NCBI RefSeq assembly: GCF_036320965.1
Contig: NC_092241.1
Coordinates: forward strand, 27,374,297-27,438,296
Reading direction: 5' to 3'
Length of the DNA stretch: 64,000 nt
DNA from: Panulirus ornatus
Lineage: Eukaryota > Arthropoda > Malacostraca > Decapoda > Palinuridae
Position 1 is the stretch's first letter; each line of letters opens with the position of its first letter. Below are positions 1 to 56,039 of the stretch, piece by piece. A model generated the notes under the pieces. It was given only the letters and a program-made list of their open reading frames with translations, was not told the DNA's origin and made no database searches. Made by a program: the position numbers and the translations under genes.

Positions 1-1720
1 GTTAGCATATGAAACTCATACACCTTATTTTCTGTGATCTGCATCTATATCCCATTTCTTCATCTGCAGTTCCATCAACCCATGCTTATATACAGATATT
101 TAACCTATGGCAGACAATCCGGATTCATCAGATTTTCAAAGTTTGGAAATAGTGTAAAAGAATTCTAAATGATTTCTTCATGTTCGAAGCCAGTTGAAAC
201 TGATAATATTGTGATGCAGGTACCTCACCGTATTGTTTTGGTATCCTTTCTCTGTGGAGAATACTCAGATTTGAAATTGGCAACGATCATGATTGGTCTA
301 TGAGGATGACAAGTTGAAGCTCGAAGCTTCGGTATGGTAACACATTGTTTCGAATTGAATTGGAGTGTATTGATCTTCTTCATTCATTTCCCATAAATAA
401 TGTCAATATTGTCAGTTATTATTGATTTTGGAAACACAAATTTTAATCCCAGTAAACTTAAGTTCACGCCTCTGTGTAGAATAACAATTTCAGGTCACTC
501 TCACACTTCAAGGCTTCATTGTCTTGAAGTGATCACAAACCACTGAACTTTGTCCCAGTTTACGGTTCGTCGTCCTCATTCTGCTGACGACTGCCAAAAC
601 GTCAAGACGTAGGCAGCTCGGTCAGGATTTTGAGTCTTCGATATCTTGTGGTGTTTACTTGTGCGTCGCTCTAATGTGTTTGTACTTATACGTCGGAGTA
701 AAGATTTCAGCGGAAATATATATGGCTTATCTGTCCGGCGTCCGAATCCACAGTAGACAGGTAAGATGTGTGGATGGTATTTACCGTGTCTCCTAGTTTG
801 AGGGAACTGGTTTTCAAGACACCGCATCTCGTAGGGCCTCCTTGTTCAACCATCCTAAACATATGTAAAGTAGTCAGTCTTTGCTTTCCTGTCTGAGCAC
901 GACAGTAAGACCTTTGATCATGACAGTACGACCTTAGACTACGACAGCACGACCCTTGGGTATGATGACGTAGGGCCTGATAGAAACTTTACCGACCCCG
1001 TTGTCGCTACGTTTCGAGACTGGGTGTGGGGCTCGTTACAGCTACGGTCAAGTGTGCCCTCAAAACTTATATTATTCCCTGCACACGTCTTCTTATTCAT
1101 GCATATGGCTAGTGAGTGTTGTGATATTAGCAGTTGTAGACAATGTGTTGTTTGTATGTAGTTCGATGGTTAGGCCAGATGGTGTGGTTTAGTGCTAGGA
1201 GATTAGCCTTCCTTACATTGTTTTCGTTTAATAGACAGATCCATTAGGTTTGGTTAGCTCGTCGTCCTGTGGTTTGTGCATATGTATTTAGACGCTCCGT
1301 ATCTTAAAATGTAGCTAATTCACACCTCGATGAATGATTGAGACTGACATTTCTTATCCGTAGTTTGGTCGGTAATTATTCGGTTGGAGTGCTTTGTGTG
1401 CTATATGTACTTTTTATGTATATACATTATGTGAATGACAGTACACTCGCCAGCTGTCGTAAAAGGATGGGATGGGAGCTTCACCACCCGCACCAGTTGC
1501 CTCGAGGGGATCTGGTGTTGCAATTGCCACCCGCGCTAGTTGTCGTGAGCGAGTCTGGTAGCTAGCGAGCCTCTCCGTCCTCGGTAAGCTGCCGTGAGGT
1601 GATTCGGTGCTGACCTGGTCACCCCAACACATTACGTATTTCTCTACTCATGATCGTTCATCAGAACAAACTTGCGCATAATTTGATTTGTCTGCGATAG
1701 TTTTTAGAAGCTACATACGC

Positions 1721-1728
1721 TCACACAG

Positions 1729-1760
<32 letters not shown>

Positions 1761-1768
1761 ACACACTT
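1721..1768. repeat. (CA)n microsatellite
   Basis: Nearly perfect CA repeat, about 24 units with two interruptions (cag, ctc). Confidence 0.95.
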
Positions 1769-2240
1769 AGTGATCAAGCGTCTGCTAGCAAAGGCTAGAA
1801 TTGCACTAAAGTTTAATGAGGAAATATTCGGCAAAATGTTCACGACTTACGCACACAAAGCCGAAACTAGTGTATGCCTCTCAGGTTCAGTCAACGCTCC
1901 TGAGGGAGCACAAAGAGCTATTATATAAGTAGCAGGGAAAGGTTAGAGAGGCCCTAGTTAGATTCACCCATCACGGAGGAGGGATGAGTTAGGGGTGACC
2001 TGATCGCAAGCAGGAGACAGTTTTACGAAAAATGTATGATACATTAAATGAGAAACTGATGAAAGAAGATGCAAGGAAGTATTTTTTGCTAGTATGAACG
2101 GTGTATTAATGGAACAGACTGACGAAGGAAATGATAAATGCGGGCAGTAAATCTGTACAGATAGAAAGTTGCATGTTAGTAGAGGTGTGGCTCCACTAGA
2201 ATAAAACTTCCACCCTGTACAGTACAAATAAGATAGCTAT

Positions 2241-2241
2241 T

Positions 2242-2272
<31 letters not shown>

Positions 2273-2345
2273 CTGTTATATGAAATTACATAGTAGCCAC
2301 GAATGAAAATTGACAAGATGACACACACACACACACATATATGTG

Positions 2346-2413
<68 letters not shown>
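2241..2413. repeat. Compound (CA)n/(TA)n microsatellite
   Basis: A CA tract at 2241-2273 and a second at 2321-2337 that changes into about 38 TA units ending at 2413. It directly abuts a LINE tail fragment, the arrangement seen throughout the window. Confidence 0.95.
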
Positions 2414-2416
<3 letters not shown>

Positions 2417-2545
2417 GCCGTTTTCCGCGTTGTCGAAGTAGCAGCAGGAACAGACGAAGGATTGGCTTCATTTGCTCATATCCACACTGTCTTGCACCGC
2501 AATCACAGCCACCTATCCACAGCCGGACCCTTACTAGATTAAACC
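2413..2545 (-). mobile_element. Diverged LINE 3'-tail fragment
   Basis: Matches the 3' untranslated tail of the LINE family found at 42751-44486. The shared core runs from ttccgcgtt through gcaggaacagacgaagga, then tccacagc and related pieces. Only about 130 bp of tail remain and no coding part is present. Orientation is minus, with the tail facing the (TA)n tract. Confidence 0.6.
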
Positions 2546-3249
2546 GATATATCAAACTGCTAACTTTGTGTTTTTAAATGCATAGAAAAACTCTAAGTTG
2601 AAAATAACAGCACTTATTGACTAGACTGAAACTGCTGGATGGAAGTGCTGCCGTTGTAACTCAGCCTAACATTAGTATGTAATCCGAGATAACCCACCCT
2701 AACATTAGTAAGTAAGGAATGCGTTGGAATAAATGACTGGGCATCTATCCTGCAAATTGAATTGCTCACCATACATATCGCTCTTGAGCTTAGAGAGTCT
2801 ACAACCACAAAACACTTTAATCATAGTTGATCCTTTATCTTCACAATTTTCCTTAAATACCCAGAAACCAGAACGTAACGTGCTTGTCTCTGAAGCTAGG
2901 TACATACATGCGAACATAGCTGATAAAGGCATTTACATTAAGGTACTGTGGATTCCCTCTCGTTGAAATCATCGGTAGCATTGATAAAGCTAATGTTCGA
3001 GCCAAATGTGCAGTAGATAGAGACTATTGTAAATTTGTGTAAAGCCTTTCATTAAACAGGAGGGAACTAAGAGCAAGCATACTAGTGCTAATAGGCTCTA
3101 CTAGATCAATGCTTCATCACAATCGGATGTTTGGGTGAGCATTTTACTGGTCATAGATCCGAATGCATATCTATACATAACTGTACCGTCAGGTTTTTGT
3201 AAACGATATATATGTATGAGGTAATCAAATCGCCATTGTACGGATCCTT

Positions 3250-3255
3250 TTTATT
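3250..3255 (-). terminator. Candidate poly(A) signal of Pax2/5/8
   Basis: The transcribed strand reads AATAAA about 720 nt past the Pax stop codon, the first canonical hexamer I noticed downstream. This would give a 3' UTR of roughly 740 nt. No transcript evidence supports it. Confidence 0.4.
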
Positions 3256-3971
3256 AAGAAAATAAACTTAAAGGAATTTGAAAAGTTTTAGACAAATGCC
3301 AAGAACAAGAGTAAGTAAATCTAGACTTTGACAACGATAGATATCGTTGATAACTTGGCCTGAGACACAAACGTACAGGTGCTGGGATGATGCCAGTCAT
3401 CCTGCTACAGGAGGACTGCGTCTCGAGCACAGAGTGAATACGTATATAGAGTCAGGGTTTCCAGACCCCTTCTGCCTTCAGAATTCATGATAAACATTTT
3501 TGTACAGTGGTATATTACTGGATTTTATGGGATTCTCTCCTGAATGTGTACCTGAAGAAGGAAGGGTCCAACTGGACCCTGACTCCATTGAGCTTATAAC
3601 GTTACAATGCTCGTTCTTTGGTACCCTAGCAAGAGATCGGTCTGTGCTGTTTAACACGGACATAGTTTAATACTAAATGTCTCCCTGTTTGATGGTTTGT
3701 AGAGACTTGCAGAAGTGTTTGCGGATCCTCGTCGTCCTCGTATTCTTTTTCGAAACCTCCTTCAACAATGTGTTACGGGAGGAGTCATTGCATAGGAAGT
3801 ATAACGGGGCCTGTTGCATTGCAGCTGCCTTTGATAATCGCACAACTCCATGTCAAGCGATCCTATCGCGAGGAGAAGACCCAGCGTTATGTGCTGAGGT
3901 TTTGCCTCAGGCACGCTGAGGAAGCAAGGGACGACGGCAGAATACTCAGGCGAGCACCTGTGTTCTTGAGG

Positions 3972-46546
<42,575 letters not shown>

Positions 46547-46836
46547 GGTAATCATGAAGAGCGCTTCTTCTGCCACGGTTACAACAGGAACAACAGTGGG
46601 TGAGGGGAAGACGTGAGAGCTCTCTACACGTGGCACTATGGACGCTGGTGGATGAGGAGCCAGTCAAGGAGGCAGCCACAGGTACGCTAGACCAGCTCAG
46701 CGGCTGGCGCTGGTGACGAAGGTGATCTACTAACGGCGACGGCGACGCCGGTAAATGACCCCGTCAGGAGGCAAACGGCTCTTGCCTCCTGCGCAGTAAC
46801 AGGGCCTGTTAGCCTCGTCCCTGCGCACTCAACACC
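46547..46836 (-). promoter_or_regulatory. Pax2/5/8 5' leader, GC-rich
   Basis: About 290 nt with clearly higher GC and CpG than surroundings. At its upstream end the transcribed strand reads catctttgcag, a possible acceptor, so a further non-coding exon may exist beyond 46.84 kb. No TATA box or initiator was identified with confidence. Confidence 0.45.
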
Positions 46837-48683
46837 TGCAAAGATGATGTACATCCATATTAATTACTAATGGCGTAAGATGGGTACAGCCCAGCCCACG
46901 GGAAATCGGATAACATCTATAATATTATTCTTAGCAGGACGCACCCGTCAGGTTCAGATGACCCGGGGCCTCGGGAAGATCTGGGTAATCCTTAATGACC
47001 CGGCCAGGTACTCTGCCTTTTCTTCTGTTTCCTGCTTGAAGGAGTCGCAGATCTTATCTTAGGACGGGAACAGTAACAATGGGTCGTACATTAGTTAGTT
47101 CTCTGTCTTCCCTGTGTTCCATCGAGTTTTCTTTATATCTTTGTCTAACTTCCCTCACCATTTATCTATCTCGCCTGTTAATGAAGCTCTGATGATGACC
47201 TTTTCCTTGCCTTAGTATCCCATCTCCAAACCAATGACGTTCAAGCTTCTATTTATACGTTTACTGATGTGTAGGTAACTCCCGTAAATGGAATATTTTA
47301 AGTAAATTGGTAATGACGATGATTTTTCCGTCATTTTGCCCACCTCATTTAGTTCCAAGCATATGTCAGCCCTGACGGCTATGGTGTCGAAGTGCTCTAT
47401 AGTTCGGCCGGACTCTGTAGCCCTACATGTATCAGAGATCAGTACCAGAAGCTATGCCATATCATGAGAAGTCACCGAACTGGACCTACATCTGTCCTCT
47501 CTTAGAACCCGCTTAAAATCTGCTAATCGAGGAAGTATCAAAGACAACTTTGATAAGAAAAAAGAAAATGGGCGTCCGCAGATTTTGTTACCCATATACA
47601 CAAGACGATCATACAAAAGGAAGAATATCGACGGATGATCACTTACAAACACGGAACTGAACAGACAAGAGTGCTAAGAACCATGAGTAACAAACACTTG
47701 CAAGTGTACAATCCACCCAAAAAAAAATCCACTTAGGGAAGGGATTTTGCGACCACAAATACAAGGTAAACAAAGCTAACTAAAAATAACGACGATACCA
47801 GGAGCTTCTGTAAGGCCTTGGATTCTGTAAGGCCTTCTCCAGCGAAAGAAACAGATTACAAATGAAGTCAAACAGCAAAAGAGCACTGTCTCTCTTGAGG
47901 CTGTTTGTAATAGCCGAATATTTCAGAAACTCACAGATTTGTGTGGCAGAAGGAGGGAGGCATACAGATAATTCAAAAAAAAAAAAAAGACTGCAAATTG
48001 TTGGTATGACTAAGGAGGTGTAAATCATTGGCAAATGTACATTATAACATTCATGCAAACGGGGCGAAGCATGTGATTACTAAATGAAGATCCCTGTAAG
48101 GATTAAGCTAATAGATGTGCAACTCCCATCATCTCGCCGTCCAGTGGCCTCCAGCTGCAACATCATATCTACAGCTGAGGGTGGGACCAGCGGCTGCCCA
48201 TTTATTATTCATAAACCGATGTTTATCTAGATGTTTTCTCACTCGGCGTGTACCGCAGATGAGACCTGCTCTGCATCTCGAGCGAACCTGATGACAGGTC
48301 TTTATTAAGATCACTGAGACACACTTGCTCAACTGTATAGCAAAACTATGTGTGTTCCATATAGTCAATACAACTGTTAATAGTCTAAGGTTCTACCATA
48401 CCCTTGTACAATTGTTACAATGACCGTCTGGAGAAGGATGCCCTCTTAGGAGGTACTTCGAAGTCTTGTGATTAAAGATAATTGTTCGCCAAATTAAAGT
48501 TTACAGTTCCATTATTATGGCCTTTGCAATGCACGAAGAGTACCAGGAGATCTGATCAATCGCAATTTCTAGTGATAGCGACACAATGGGTATATCAATC
48601 ATATAAACGTATTTTCATATACTTTATATCACCATAATTTGAATGTCCTTAAACACATATGCACATGCAAACAAACGCACATA
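46837..48683. other. Upstream flank, no features
   Basis: No exon, RNA gene or repeat family recognised. Short frames only. Confidence 0.5.
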
Positions 48684-48713
48684 CAAAACACACACACACA
48701 CGCACACACACAG

Positions 48714-48749
<36 letters not shown>
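48684..48749. repeat. (CA)n microsatellite
   Basis: About 28 CA units with interruptions (cgca, cagaaac). Confidence 0.95.
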
Positions 48750-48750
<1 letters not shown>

Positions 48751-48953
48751 GAGAGGTCTTGGTGTTATTCCACAGTCCCTTTTCCATGGGCTCCAGCGGA
48801 TTAAAGGTTTCTCTTCACTTAATAGTATGAACAAGATGGGTTCCTTTAATGTGAGAAGTTGATCGACTAGTGTTCCCTTCATCATCAAATGACGAAGATG
48901 CAGACTAGGAAAAGTTGACTTTTCTTTCTTATATCCTCAAGCAGGTGAAGTCC

Positions 48954-48955
<2 letters not shown>

Positions 48956-49025
<70 letters not shown>
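48956..49025. repeat. (TA)n microsatellite
   Basis: About 35 TA units. Confidence 0.95.
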
Positions 49026-49029
<4 letters not shown>

Positions 49030-50900
49030 ACAAAAGCTGGCTGGATAGCGTGTTGCCTATATCATCATCATAGCACTTCCTAAAGCTCCTTTTATTGTCT
49101 GACTTCATCGATTAAACCATTTTTCCCTTTCTCTTAATCCTTCTTTCATATTTGAGTATATGTGGTGCCCAAGTTCCTCCTCATTATCTGGACATTTCAC
49201 CGAACCTTAAAACTGGAAGCCCTGAACTCATTTTCCAATTTGTTACCACAAAAGCTGTTGCGTCATGTGTAGTGTCCACGACGTTTCTCTGATTCTTGTC
49301 TTATCTTCGATGTTTTAACCCATAATCAATCAAGTATGCGCTCGTCTGTGTTATCATTTCCTATAGGTACTGTACGGGGAGGAAGTTATACACTCAAATC
49401 TTTTTCTTCTCTTCCTGTTTGTGTCTTCAGAAATACAGCTATAGGTATCTAGTGATAATGTTAGATTTTCCGATATTCTTTCAACATTATATAACCTTCA
49501 ACCCAGAAAAGTCCCTCTCACTACAACTTTCCCTTCACGACGTTGTAATTAAGACTGTCCTATAGATGAAGGATCATGCACTGAAGATCCAACACCATCA
49601 ATTACCTCCTGCAAGCCAGCGTCCTAATGATGGACCATACGGGGGAAAAATGCACTTTCTCTCCATCAGTGTACTGACTCAACCTACACAGTGCAGAAAC
49701 ACTATCACTTGCAACACATACGCCACAGTAGTTCTTTATGGAAAAGGATGATAATCGTTTCCACAATCTAGAAACTTAAATACGGGTAGTAAAGGATGGG
49801 GAATGGACGTACATGGTATAGAAAATACACTCAGGATAAAAAAAGTGGTTGCTTATGGGAATGGGGAAACTGGGGTTGGCAGACTGTTTAAAATCTTCCT
49901 GATACATCTCATTGTCACACGTAGGATACGAAGGAGACTGAGATTGTTATCCAAGGAATGTAAAGCATCTATGACCTCAGTCATGTAGATTTTGAGGTAA
50001 CAAACATGAGGGTTTTCCTATTCAGACAGGCTATGCTGTGCTTAATGATAACGTATACTGACGCTCAGATACAGCAGAGGATACGGATTTGTGGAGATTA
50101 AGAAGAGCTAGTTGGATCACCTGAATGATAAGGTGTCGCTGCACGGAGGAAGGTAGCTATTTTGAATTCATTATTCATTGCCCTCGTTGCCAGGGTATCA
50201 GTGCTTGGTGATAAGGTTAGTGGAGACTGGCTTCCTCGTTTTATTTAGTGAGAAAAGAAAATATTCCATCTAAAAACTTTCACTCTTCAACCTTATTCGC
50301 CAAACAAAAGGTAAATCGGTAAGGAATATTACGTATCTTTTGTTCGAGAGGCAATCTAAAGGAAAATCTTTTACAATCATTCGAAGCAATCATTACAGTG
50401 ATGTTCTTCGGGAACATTTTAACGCTCAAAATCCGGAAGTAAGATTAGATACACAAGGCATGATGAGTGGTTGGCCTTAACTTCCCATCCACTGAGGTGA
50501 GGTGCACAGGAGTAAAATCACCTTACCTGCAGTTCCGGTGGTGAGAAAGCTGTGCGTGTTGAATAGAGAGAGTATAGAGAAAGCAAGAGATAAGAACACA
50601 CAGGAAAGACTTTCCTTCGTTACATTGTTTGACACGTGTTAAAGTGATACCTGTTTAAACTGTACAGACTACAATATGTTATTCCAGACTGCGACGTCAG
50701 ACTTGCTCTCTATAGAAGAGATAATAAAAGGATCAGCCCAAGTCTATATTACAATTTGTGACATTCGTACTTCATCTACCTTCTGGATTTCTTCGAATTA
50801 TTGGGTTTTTGCGTTCTAGCTATGTCTCTTCTTTTTATATCAACTGACTGTTATATTTCTTTCTTGCGTCTCCCATGATGATGCGACTATTACACGAAAA
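49026..50900. other. Unremarkable AT-rich DNA
   Basis: No gene, repeat family or RNA feature seen. Confidence 0.5.
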
Positions 50901-50903
50901 TAC

Positions 50904-50950
50904 ACTTGGGAACTTATCGTGTTACATTTTCCCGTGGACTCATAGGATAG
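50904..50950. repeat. Short dispersed repeat beside (TA)n
   Basis: Contains cacttgggaacttatcgtg and ends cgtggactcatagga. The latter string and the preceding cattttcc recur at 52451-52480, again next to (TA)n. Confidence 0.55.
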
Positions 50951-50960
50951 TATATATATA

Positions 50961-51205
50961 TTTTCTTTTTCTTTTCAAACTATTCGCCATTTCCCGCATT
51001 AGCGAGGTAGCGTTAAGAACAGAGGACTGAGCCTTTGAGGGACTACCCTCACCTGGCCCAATTCTCTGTTCCTTCTTTTGGAAAATAAAAAAAAAAAAAA
51101 AACGAGAGGGGAGGATTTCCAGCCCCCCGCTCCCTCCCCTTTTAGTCGCCTTCTACGACACGCAGGGAATACGTGGGAAGTATTCTTGCTCCCCTATCCC
51201 CAGGG

Positions 51206-51206
<1 letters not shown>
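50961..51206 (-). mobile_element. SINE-like element, full-length copy
   Basis: Same family as 11271-11502, minus orientation; tail core (ttcgccatttcccgcattag) at the left, ccctatccccagggat at the right. Flanked by (TA)n on both sides. Confidence 0.85.

Positions 51207-51276
<70 letters not shown>
51207..51276. repeat. (TA)n microsatellite
   Basis: About 34 TA units. Confidence 0.95.
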
Positions 51277-51279
<3 letters not shown>

Positions 51280-51289
51280 TAATTAATCC

Positions 51290-51500
51290 AAGAACAGTTC
51301 CTACGAAAGAATCTTGGTGTTACCTAAGGTGTCTTTCTGGAAGTTCCTACAGCCCAAAGCTATGCTACATCCAGTAGCAGCGATATGTTAATTTCTTTGG
51401 AGTGACAAGCTCTTTGACGAAACTGTACTTCCAGTGATAACAACCTCGGCAAGGGTGACTTTTCACACTCCGTGTAACCCTTAGCAGGCGGCTCGCAATT
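51290..51500. repeat. Unclassified dispersed repeat, copy 1
   Basis: About 210 bp similar to 61085-61290. Shared pieces include ctttgacga(a/g)actgt(a/g)ct, gtgacttttc, tttggag/aat and gttcct(a/g)cagccc. On the minus strand both copies can be read with an SxVKEL...PK...T core, so an old coding origin is possible. Confidence 0.6.
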
Positions 51501-52079
51501 ATATAAGTACATACTGTATTTCTGATGAGCTTTGGCAACATCACCAGACGTTTTGCAAGGACACGTCGAGCAAATGCATGCTGGAAAATAAACTGATTAT
51601 ATCTTTTTAGCGAACATTCCAACATAGTTTCTAAATTGTACAAATATCCTTCTTATATAACTATGGATGTACTTCTTGCTTATTGCCTGACTATGAAGGT
51701 ACTTCCTTACTTTTTACTACTTTCTAATTTCTTTGTATTATTCATAAGGTAATGCTAGACTTCGTGCAAACCATCTAGATCCGGGAAAACGTATAAGAAA
51801 ATGAAATCTTGCTTTTGGATGCAGTTTCTTCAGGTGTTCATCCAATCATTTATATCTGAAATCGTCTTTCCTTTATACAAATCGCAGAGTACAAAGGAAA
51901 AGATGAATGGTCATGTAGGACACTTCTTTGAAAAAGGCAGTTCAAGTCATTACGTGCCCAAGCGGAGGTCTCAGTACCTGTGATCAGTACCACATGTGGA
52001 AAAAAGGGGAAAACAATCCTCTTCGAACGGATGTTATAGAAGAAAAAATACCACGAGAAAGTAACATGAAAGACATGAG

Positions 52080-52100
52080 AATATATATATATATATATAT
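52080..52100. repeat. (TA)n tract
   Basis: About 10 TA units at the left end of a SINE-like copy. Confidence 0.9.
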
Positions 52101-52339
52101 ATCCCTGGGGATAGGGGAGAAAGAATACTTCCCACGTATTCCCTGCGTGTCGTAGAAGGCGACTAAAAGGGGAGGGAGCGGGGGGCTGGAAATCCTCCCC
52201 TCTCACTTTTTTTTTTTTTTTTTAATTTTCCAAAAGAGGGAACAGAGAAGGGGCCCAGGTGAGGATATTCCCTCAAGGGCCCAGTCCTCTGTTCTCAACG
52301 CTACCTCGCTAATGCGGGAAATGGCGAATAGTATGAAAG

Positions 52340-52342
<3 letters not shown>
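52101..52342 (+). mobile_element. SINE-like element, full-length copy
   Basis: Same family as 11271-11502, plus orientation, from atccctggggatagggga to gcgggaaatggcgaatagta. The central T-rich part varies in length between copies. Confidence 0.87.
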
Positions 52343-52589
<247 letters not shown>

Positions 52590-53570
52590 GTGTCTAGTAT
52601 TTCTAATTTTTTTCTGTCTCTTCTATATGTTTTTGTTTTGGGTTTTGCTCCCGAGAGCTGGCTGCTTGTACTCCCCCCCCTTCTCCCTCTCCCCACTAGC
52701 TAGACCATGCAATACTCGGTAGGCTGCCGAGTCACATGATTACTGTGTACACGTCGGCAACTCAAGTGTGGGCCGTTTTGACAACTGTTTCTCTCTCTAC
52801 AACTCGAAGATTTAGAACGTAAAGTTTTTACCCTCCAACATCTTAACCAGAAACTATGAACAGGCACATTTCAAAAGAATGGATTTTCTCTTCCCAAAAC
52901 TTATAACTACTTTCCCTTGACTTCTTCCCTTTAATTTCCTCTCTAAATTTCAATTAAAGCCCGGCCTTGATGTGGACTTCTGTCTGTGACTGGAGCCTGC
53001 AATGTTAGAAAAAAAAAGAATGTGATGATGATAATGCTCACACCTCGGGGCTGTGACATCACCATCTACTTCCTCAGATGCGCACTACTGCCGAGACATG
53101 TGGATAATTTGAACATGATTACTAGCCTTGTGCTACTTTCACCATATGGCGCCATGACGCGGCTAAACACTCACGGATATCACAGGCAAAATTCACTGTG
53201 GTTCCTGTGGTGAGGTAGATTATTCTATCCCTGGGAAGTTTGTCCACATTATGTCTGTTGCTGAGATTATATGCATGGCAGTTAAGGGAAGAATCCTTCG
53301 TCTATGAAGACATTACAAGTCTGGTTCTTATCGTTATATTCATAAGGTAGACTTTCCCCTTGTTATTGTGCTAAGTCTGGAGTGATACAGGAAGCTTAGC
53401 ATTGTTCTTGTCACTGTCCTTAGTGTAAGGTTTGTTGAGGAAAGACTGTGTACATTTTCCCGACACTTGTACATATATATATCGTGCTATTGTATGATAC
53501 TGGACACTGGCTCTATATGCAACAGTCTCTTGCTCGATGAGAGATGACGAAAGCATCACGGATGTTCAAT
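52590..53570. other. No features
   Basis: Pyrimidine-rich around 52,600-52,700, otherwise unremarkable. Confidence 0.5.
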
Positions 53571-53577
53571 TATGACT

Positions 53578-53578
<1 letters not shown>

Positions 53579-53617
<39 letters not shown>

Positions 53618-53621
53618 TGTG

Positions 53622-53710
<89 letters not shown>
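53579..53710. repeat. Three-part (GT)n-(TA)n-(GA)n microsatellite
   Basis: About 24 GT units with two interruptions, about 20 TA units, then about 20 GA units, joined directly. Confidence 0.97.
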
Positions 53711-53714
<4 letters not shown>

Positions 53715-54652
53715 CTCGCTTATGCAGGTAAACATTAGAATACCGTTCAAGTACATAAGAAAATATTCAACAAGCTGGATACATCTATATCAGGTCAAAT
53801 GGTAAATAAGCTTTTTATTTGGTCACCTGACTTCGAGAACCACATATACAACTAATACAAAGGTTCCACCGGGATTAAGAAAGCTGCGCTACAGGGAAAA
53901 GTTAAAAGCCTTAAGTATGTCCATCATCGAATAGAAATAAGTAAGAAGTGACCTGATTCCAAACTATAGGTTTTTTTAACCCAGTATGACGAAGTCATCA
54001 GTGAACAGTTCCTTGAACCCTGCAAGGACTTGTAAAAAAAAAAAAACAAAGATGCAAAGAAAACCATTATAGTAGGAAAAGTGGATGAATGTAATGAAGT
54101 GGATGATGAAAGTGGACAGCACACAGATGTTTAAAATGTTGTATGACATTAGAAAAATTCAAGACACTGGTCCCCATGTGTGTAAAGCAGTCTCCCCACG
54201 AAGGAAAAATAAGTAATTGCAAAGAGGTAATTATACAAACAAGAATAAACATACTCGCACTAACATGTATATACACACGTGTGCAAACAGTCATATACAT
54301 ACAGACATACACAGATAGACGTTAGAATACAAATACACACTTACGCACTTGAACATACGCATCAGAAACACACTTTTTGCGTATTCCAGGACTCTGACTT
54401 AAGTCACATCGAGCCAACAACATTCTTGTGGCCGTCAGTACAGGAAGTGAGGCTTTCCCTCTCTCTGAGTGACGTTCCCTTGGTATCATGGCCACTCCTG
54501 ACGTCATACCAGTTGTAACATTTGGCGTGACAGTAACAGTGAGGCAGTGTGTCACAACACAACATTATCGTGACAGAATGATGCTCACCAGGGATGTTTC
54601 TACGGTTAAAACAGAAATGAAATCTTTTTTTCTTATTTTCGTGTGGGAGAGC

Positions 54653-54654
<2 letters not shown>

Positions 54655-54710
<56 letters not shown>
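54655..54710. repeat. (TA)n microsatellite
   Basis: About 26 TA units directly beside a LINE tail. Confidence 0.95.
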
Positions 54711-54713
<3 letters not shown>

Positions 54714-55040
54714 TCTATGTTTCCCACGATAGTAAGGTAGCGCCAGGAACAAAGGAAGTATGTTATTCTCCTATGGACAACTTTCTTAGTGATAAACCTT
54801 CTATTGGCCAGGCCGCATTTGCTCACATTCAGTCTCTGTTATGTGCGATGCACGGAAGCCACAGTACCCAATCGACAACAGACCTGTCAATGGTTTCCCT
54901 TGGCCGTTTCACAAGCCCGGGTTTTGTCCACTGGCAGCGCGTCACTCCCTGTACACCATGTCTTCCAGTTTACACTTCCGTGCATACCTTTCTCCCTCCT
55001 GCATGTTCAAGCCCCGACTACTAAGAATATTTCTCACATG
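54711..55040 (-). mobile_element. Diverged LINE 3' fragment, part 1
   Basis: Tail core (tttcccacgatagtaaggta), then the coding end in reverse (cctgcatgttcaagccccga). Continues at 55350 after an interruption made of a (TA)n array and about 220 bp of other sequence. Confidence 0.7.
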
Positions 55041-55048
55041 AACCTACC

Positions 55049-55061
55049 ATATATATATATA

Positions 55062-55127
<66 letters not shown>
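55049..55127. repeat. (TA)n microsatellite within a LINE fragment
   Basis: About 38 TA units with one interruption (ctata). Confidence 0.95.
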
Positions 55128-55129
<2 letters not shown>

Positions 55130-55349
55130 GGTAGCCACATGATTAGTGAAACACGAAGATCGATTGCTGCCGTGAGTATTTACTTCAGGAAGGATAGAGA
55201 TAATGAACATAGGTAGATTCTACAGACATATATTACAGGTAAGGCGCATGACCTTGTCAGGTGAGAAACAGGTGAGGATCAAATAAGAAATGTGACCATC
55301 TGAGGCAAGGGTCTGGCCATGGGTTAGCTCATGCACTTAGACATGTTGA

Positions 55350-55500
55350 CAGATCTTTCCAGTCTCCCCCTTCACCTTGTCCCTTCCACTACTGACGTAT
55401 ATACCCTCTTTGTCAACCTCTCTTCACTCATCCGCTCCATGTGTCCAAATCATTTCAGCACACCCACTTCAACTATCTCAACCATACTTTCCTAAACTAC
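55350..55500 (-). mobile_element. Diverged LINE 3' fragment, part 2
   Basis: Matches the next block of the LINE in order (atctttccagtctccccctt, then tcactcatccgctccatgtg). Together with 54711-55040 it forms one split copy. Confidence 0.65.
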
Positions 55501-56039
55501 CACCTCTCGGTTAAAATAAAGGGCTTAAAGCGGTAGGGGGAAAAAAGAATATTAGACCAAGAGAAAAAAAGGAAACTTTTTCGACGCCCCTGAAATGTAT
55601 TCTTGACACAGCAACCTTTTTTCTTTATTCATTTACTGAATACAAACGAAGTACATTGAATTTAGCTACAGGAAGAATTACAGGACATGAGCTGCATACT
55701 GTAGCGCAGCACAGTTATAAACTTCCGAAACAGGAACTGTACGTCACAGTTAAGCTCCATGATTTCCTCCAAGTAAGAACGTGAGCTGTTGATGCAACTT
55801 GCATTCTCTCGTTCGATATCTATGATGAGTGGCCGAAACAGAAAGACGGCTGCTGTCTTTTCCCCAGTTTCTTCGATCAAGCGGGATCTAAGGTCGCTGA
55901 GGAGGTAGAAAGCCTTCTTTCTTCAGGGTCAAATTTCCCCAGAACCAATTTTAACGAAGAGATTTTCTGTGGATCCAGATTGTCGTATTTTGTTGTCCTC
56001 TGCTGTTCCCTGATGTATGTAACATCACCTCGGTTGTCT

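Larger units (their letters stand above)
1..3249. other. Gene-free 3' flank of Pax2/5/8
   Basis: No convincing exon or RNA gene is seen. The stretch holds a short degenerate tandem repeat near 900-965 (about three units of roughly 25 bp built on an acgacagtacgacc core), (CA)n tracts and a (TA)n tract, listed separately, and a LINE tail fragment at 2413-2545. Open frames here are short and show no known motif. Confidence 0.6.

Noticed and set aside
2286..2577. Frames encoding Tyr-Ile repeats here and at many other (TA)n sites
   Set aside because: They are translations of (TA)n microsatellites, not genes.
46547..46636. Upstream extension of exon 1 (PRVESSHVFPSP...) as protein N-terminus
   Set aside because: The extension would need a GTG start. 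The first ATGs in frame are at 46555 and 46546, and the latter has the better context.
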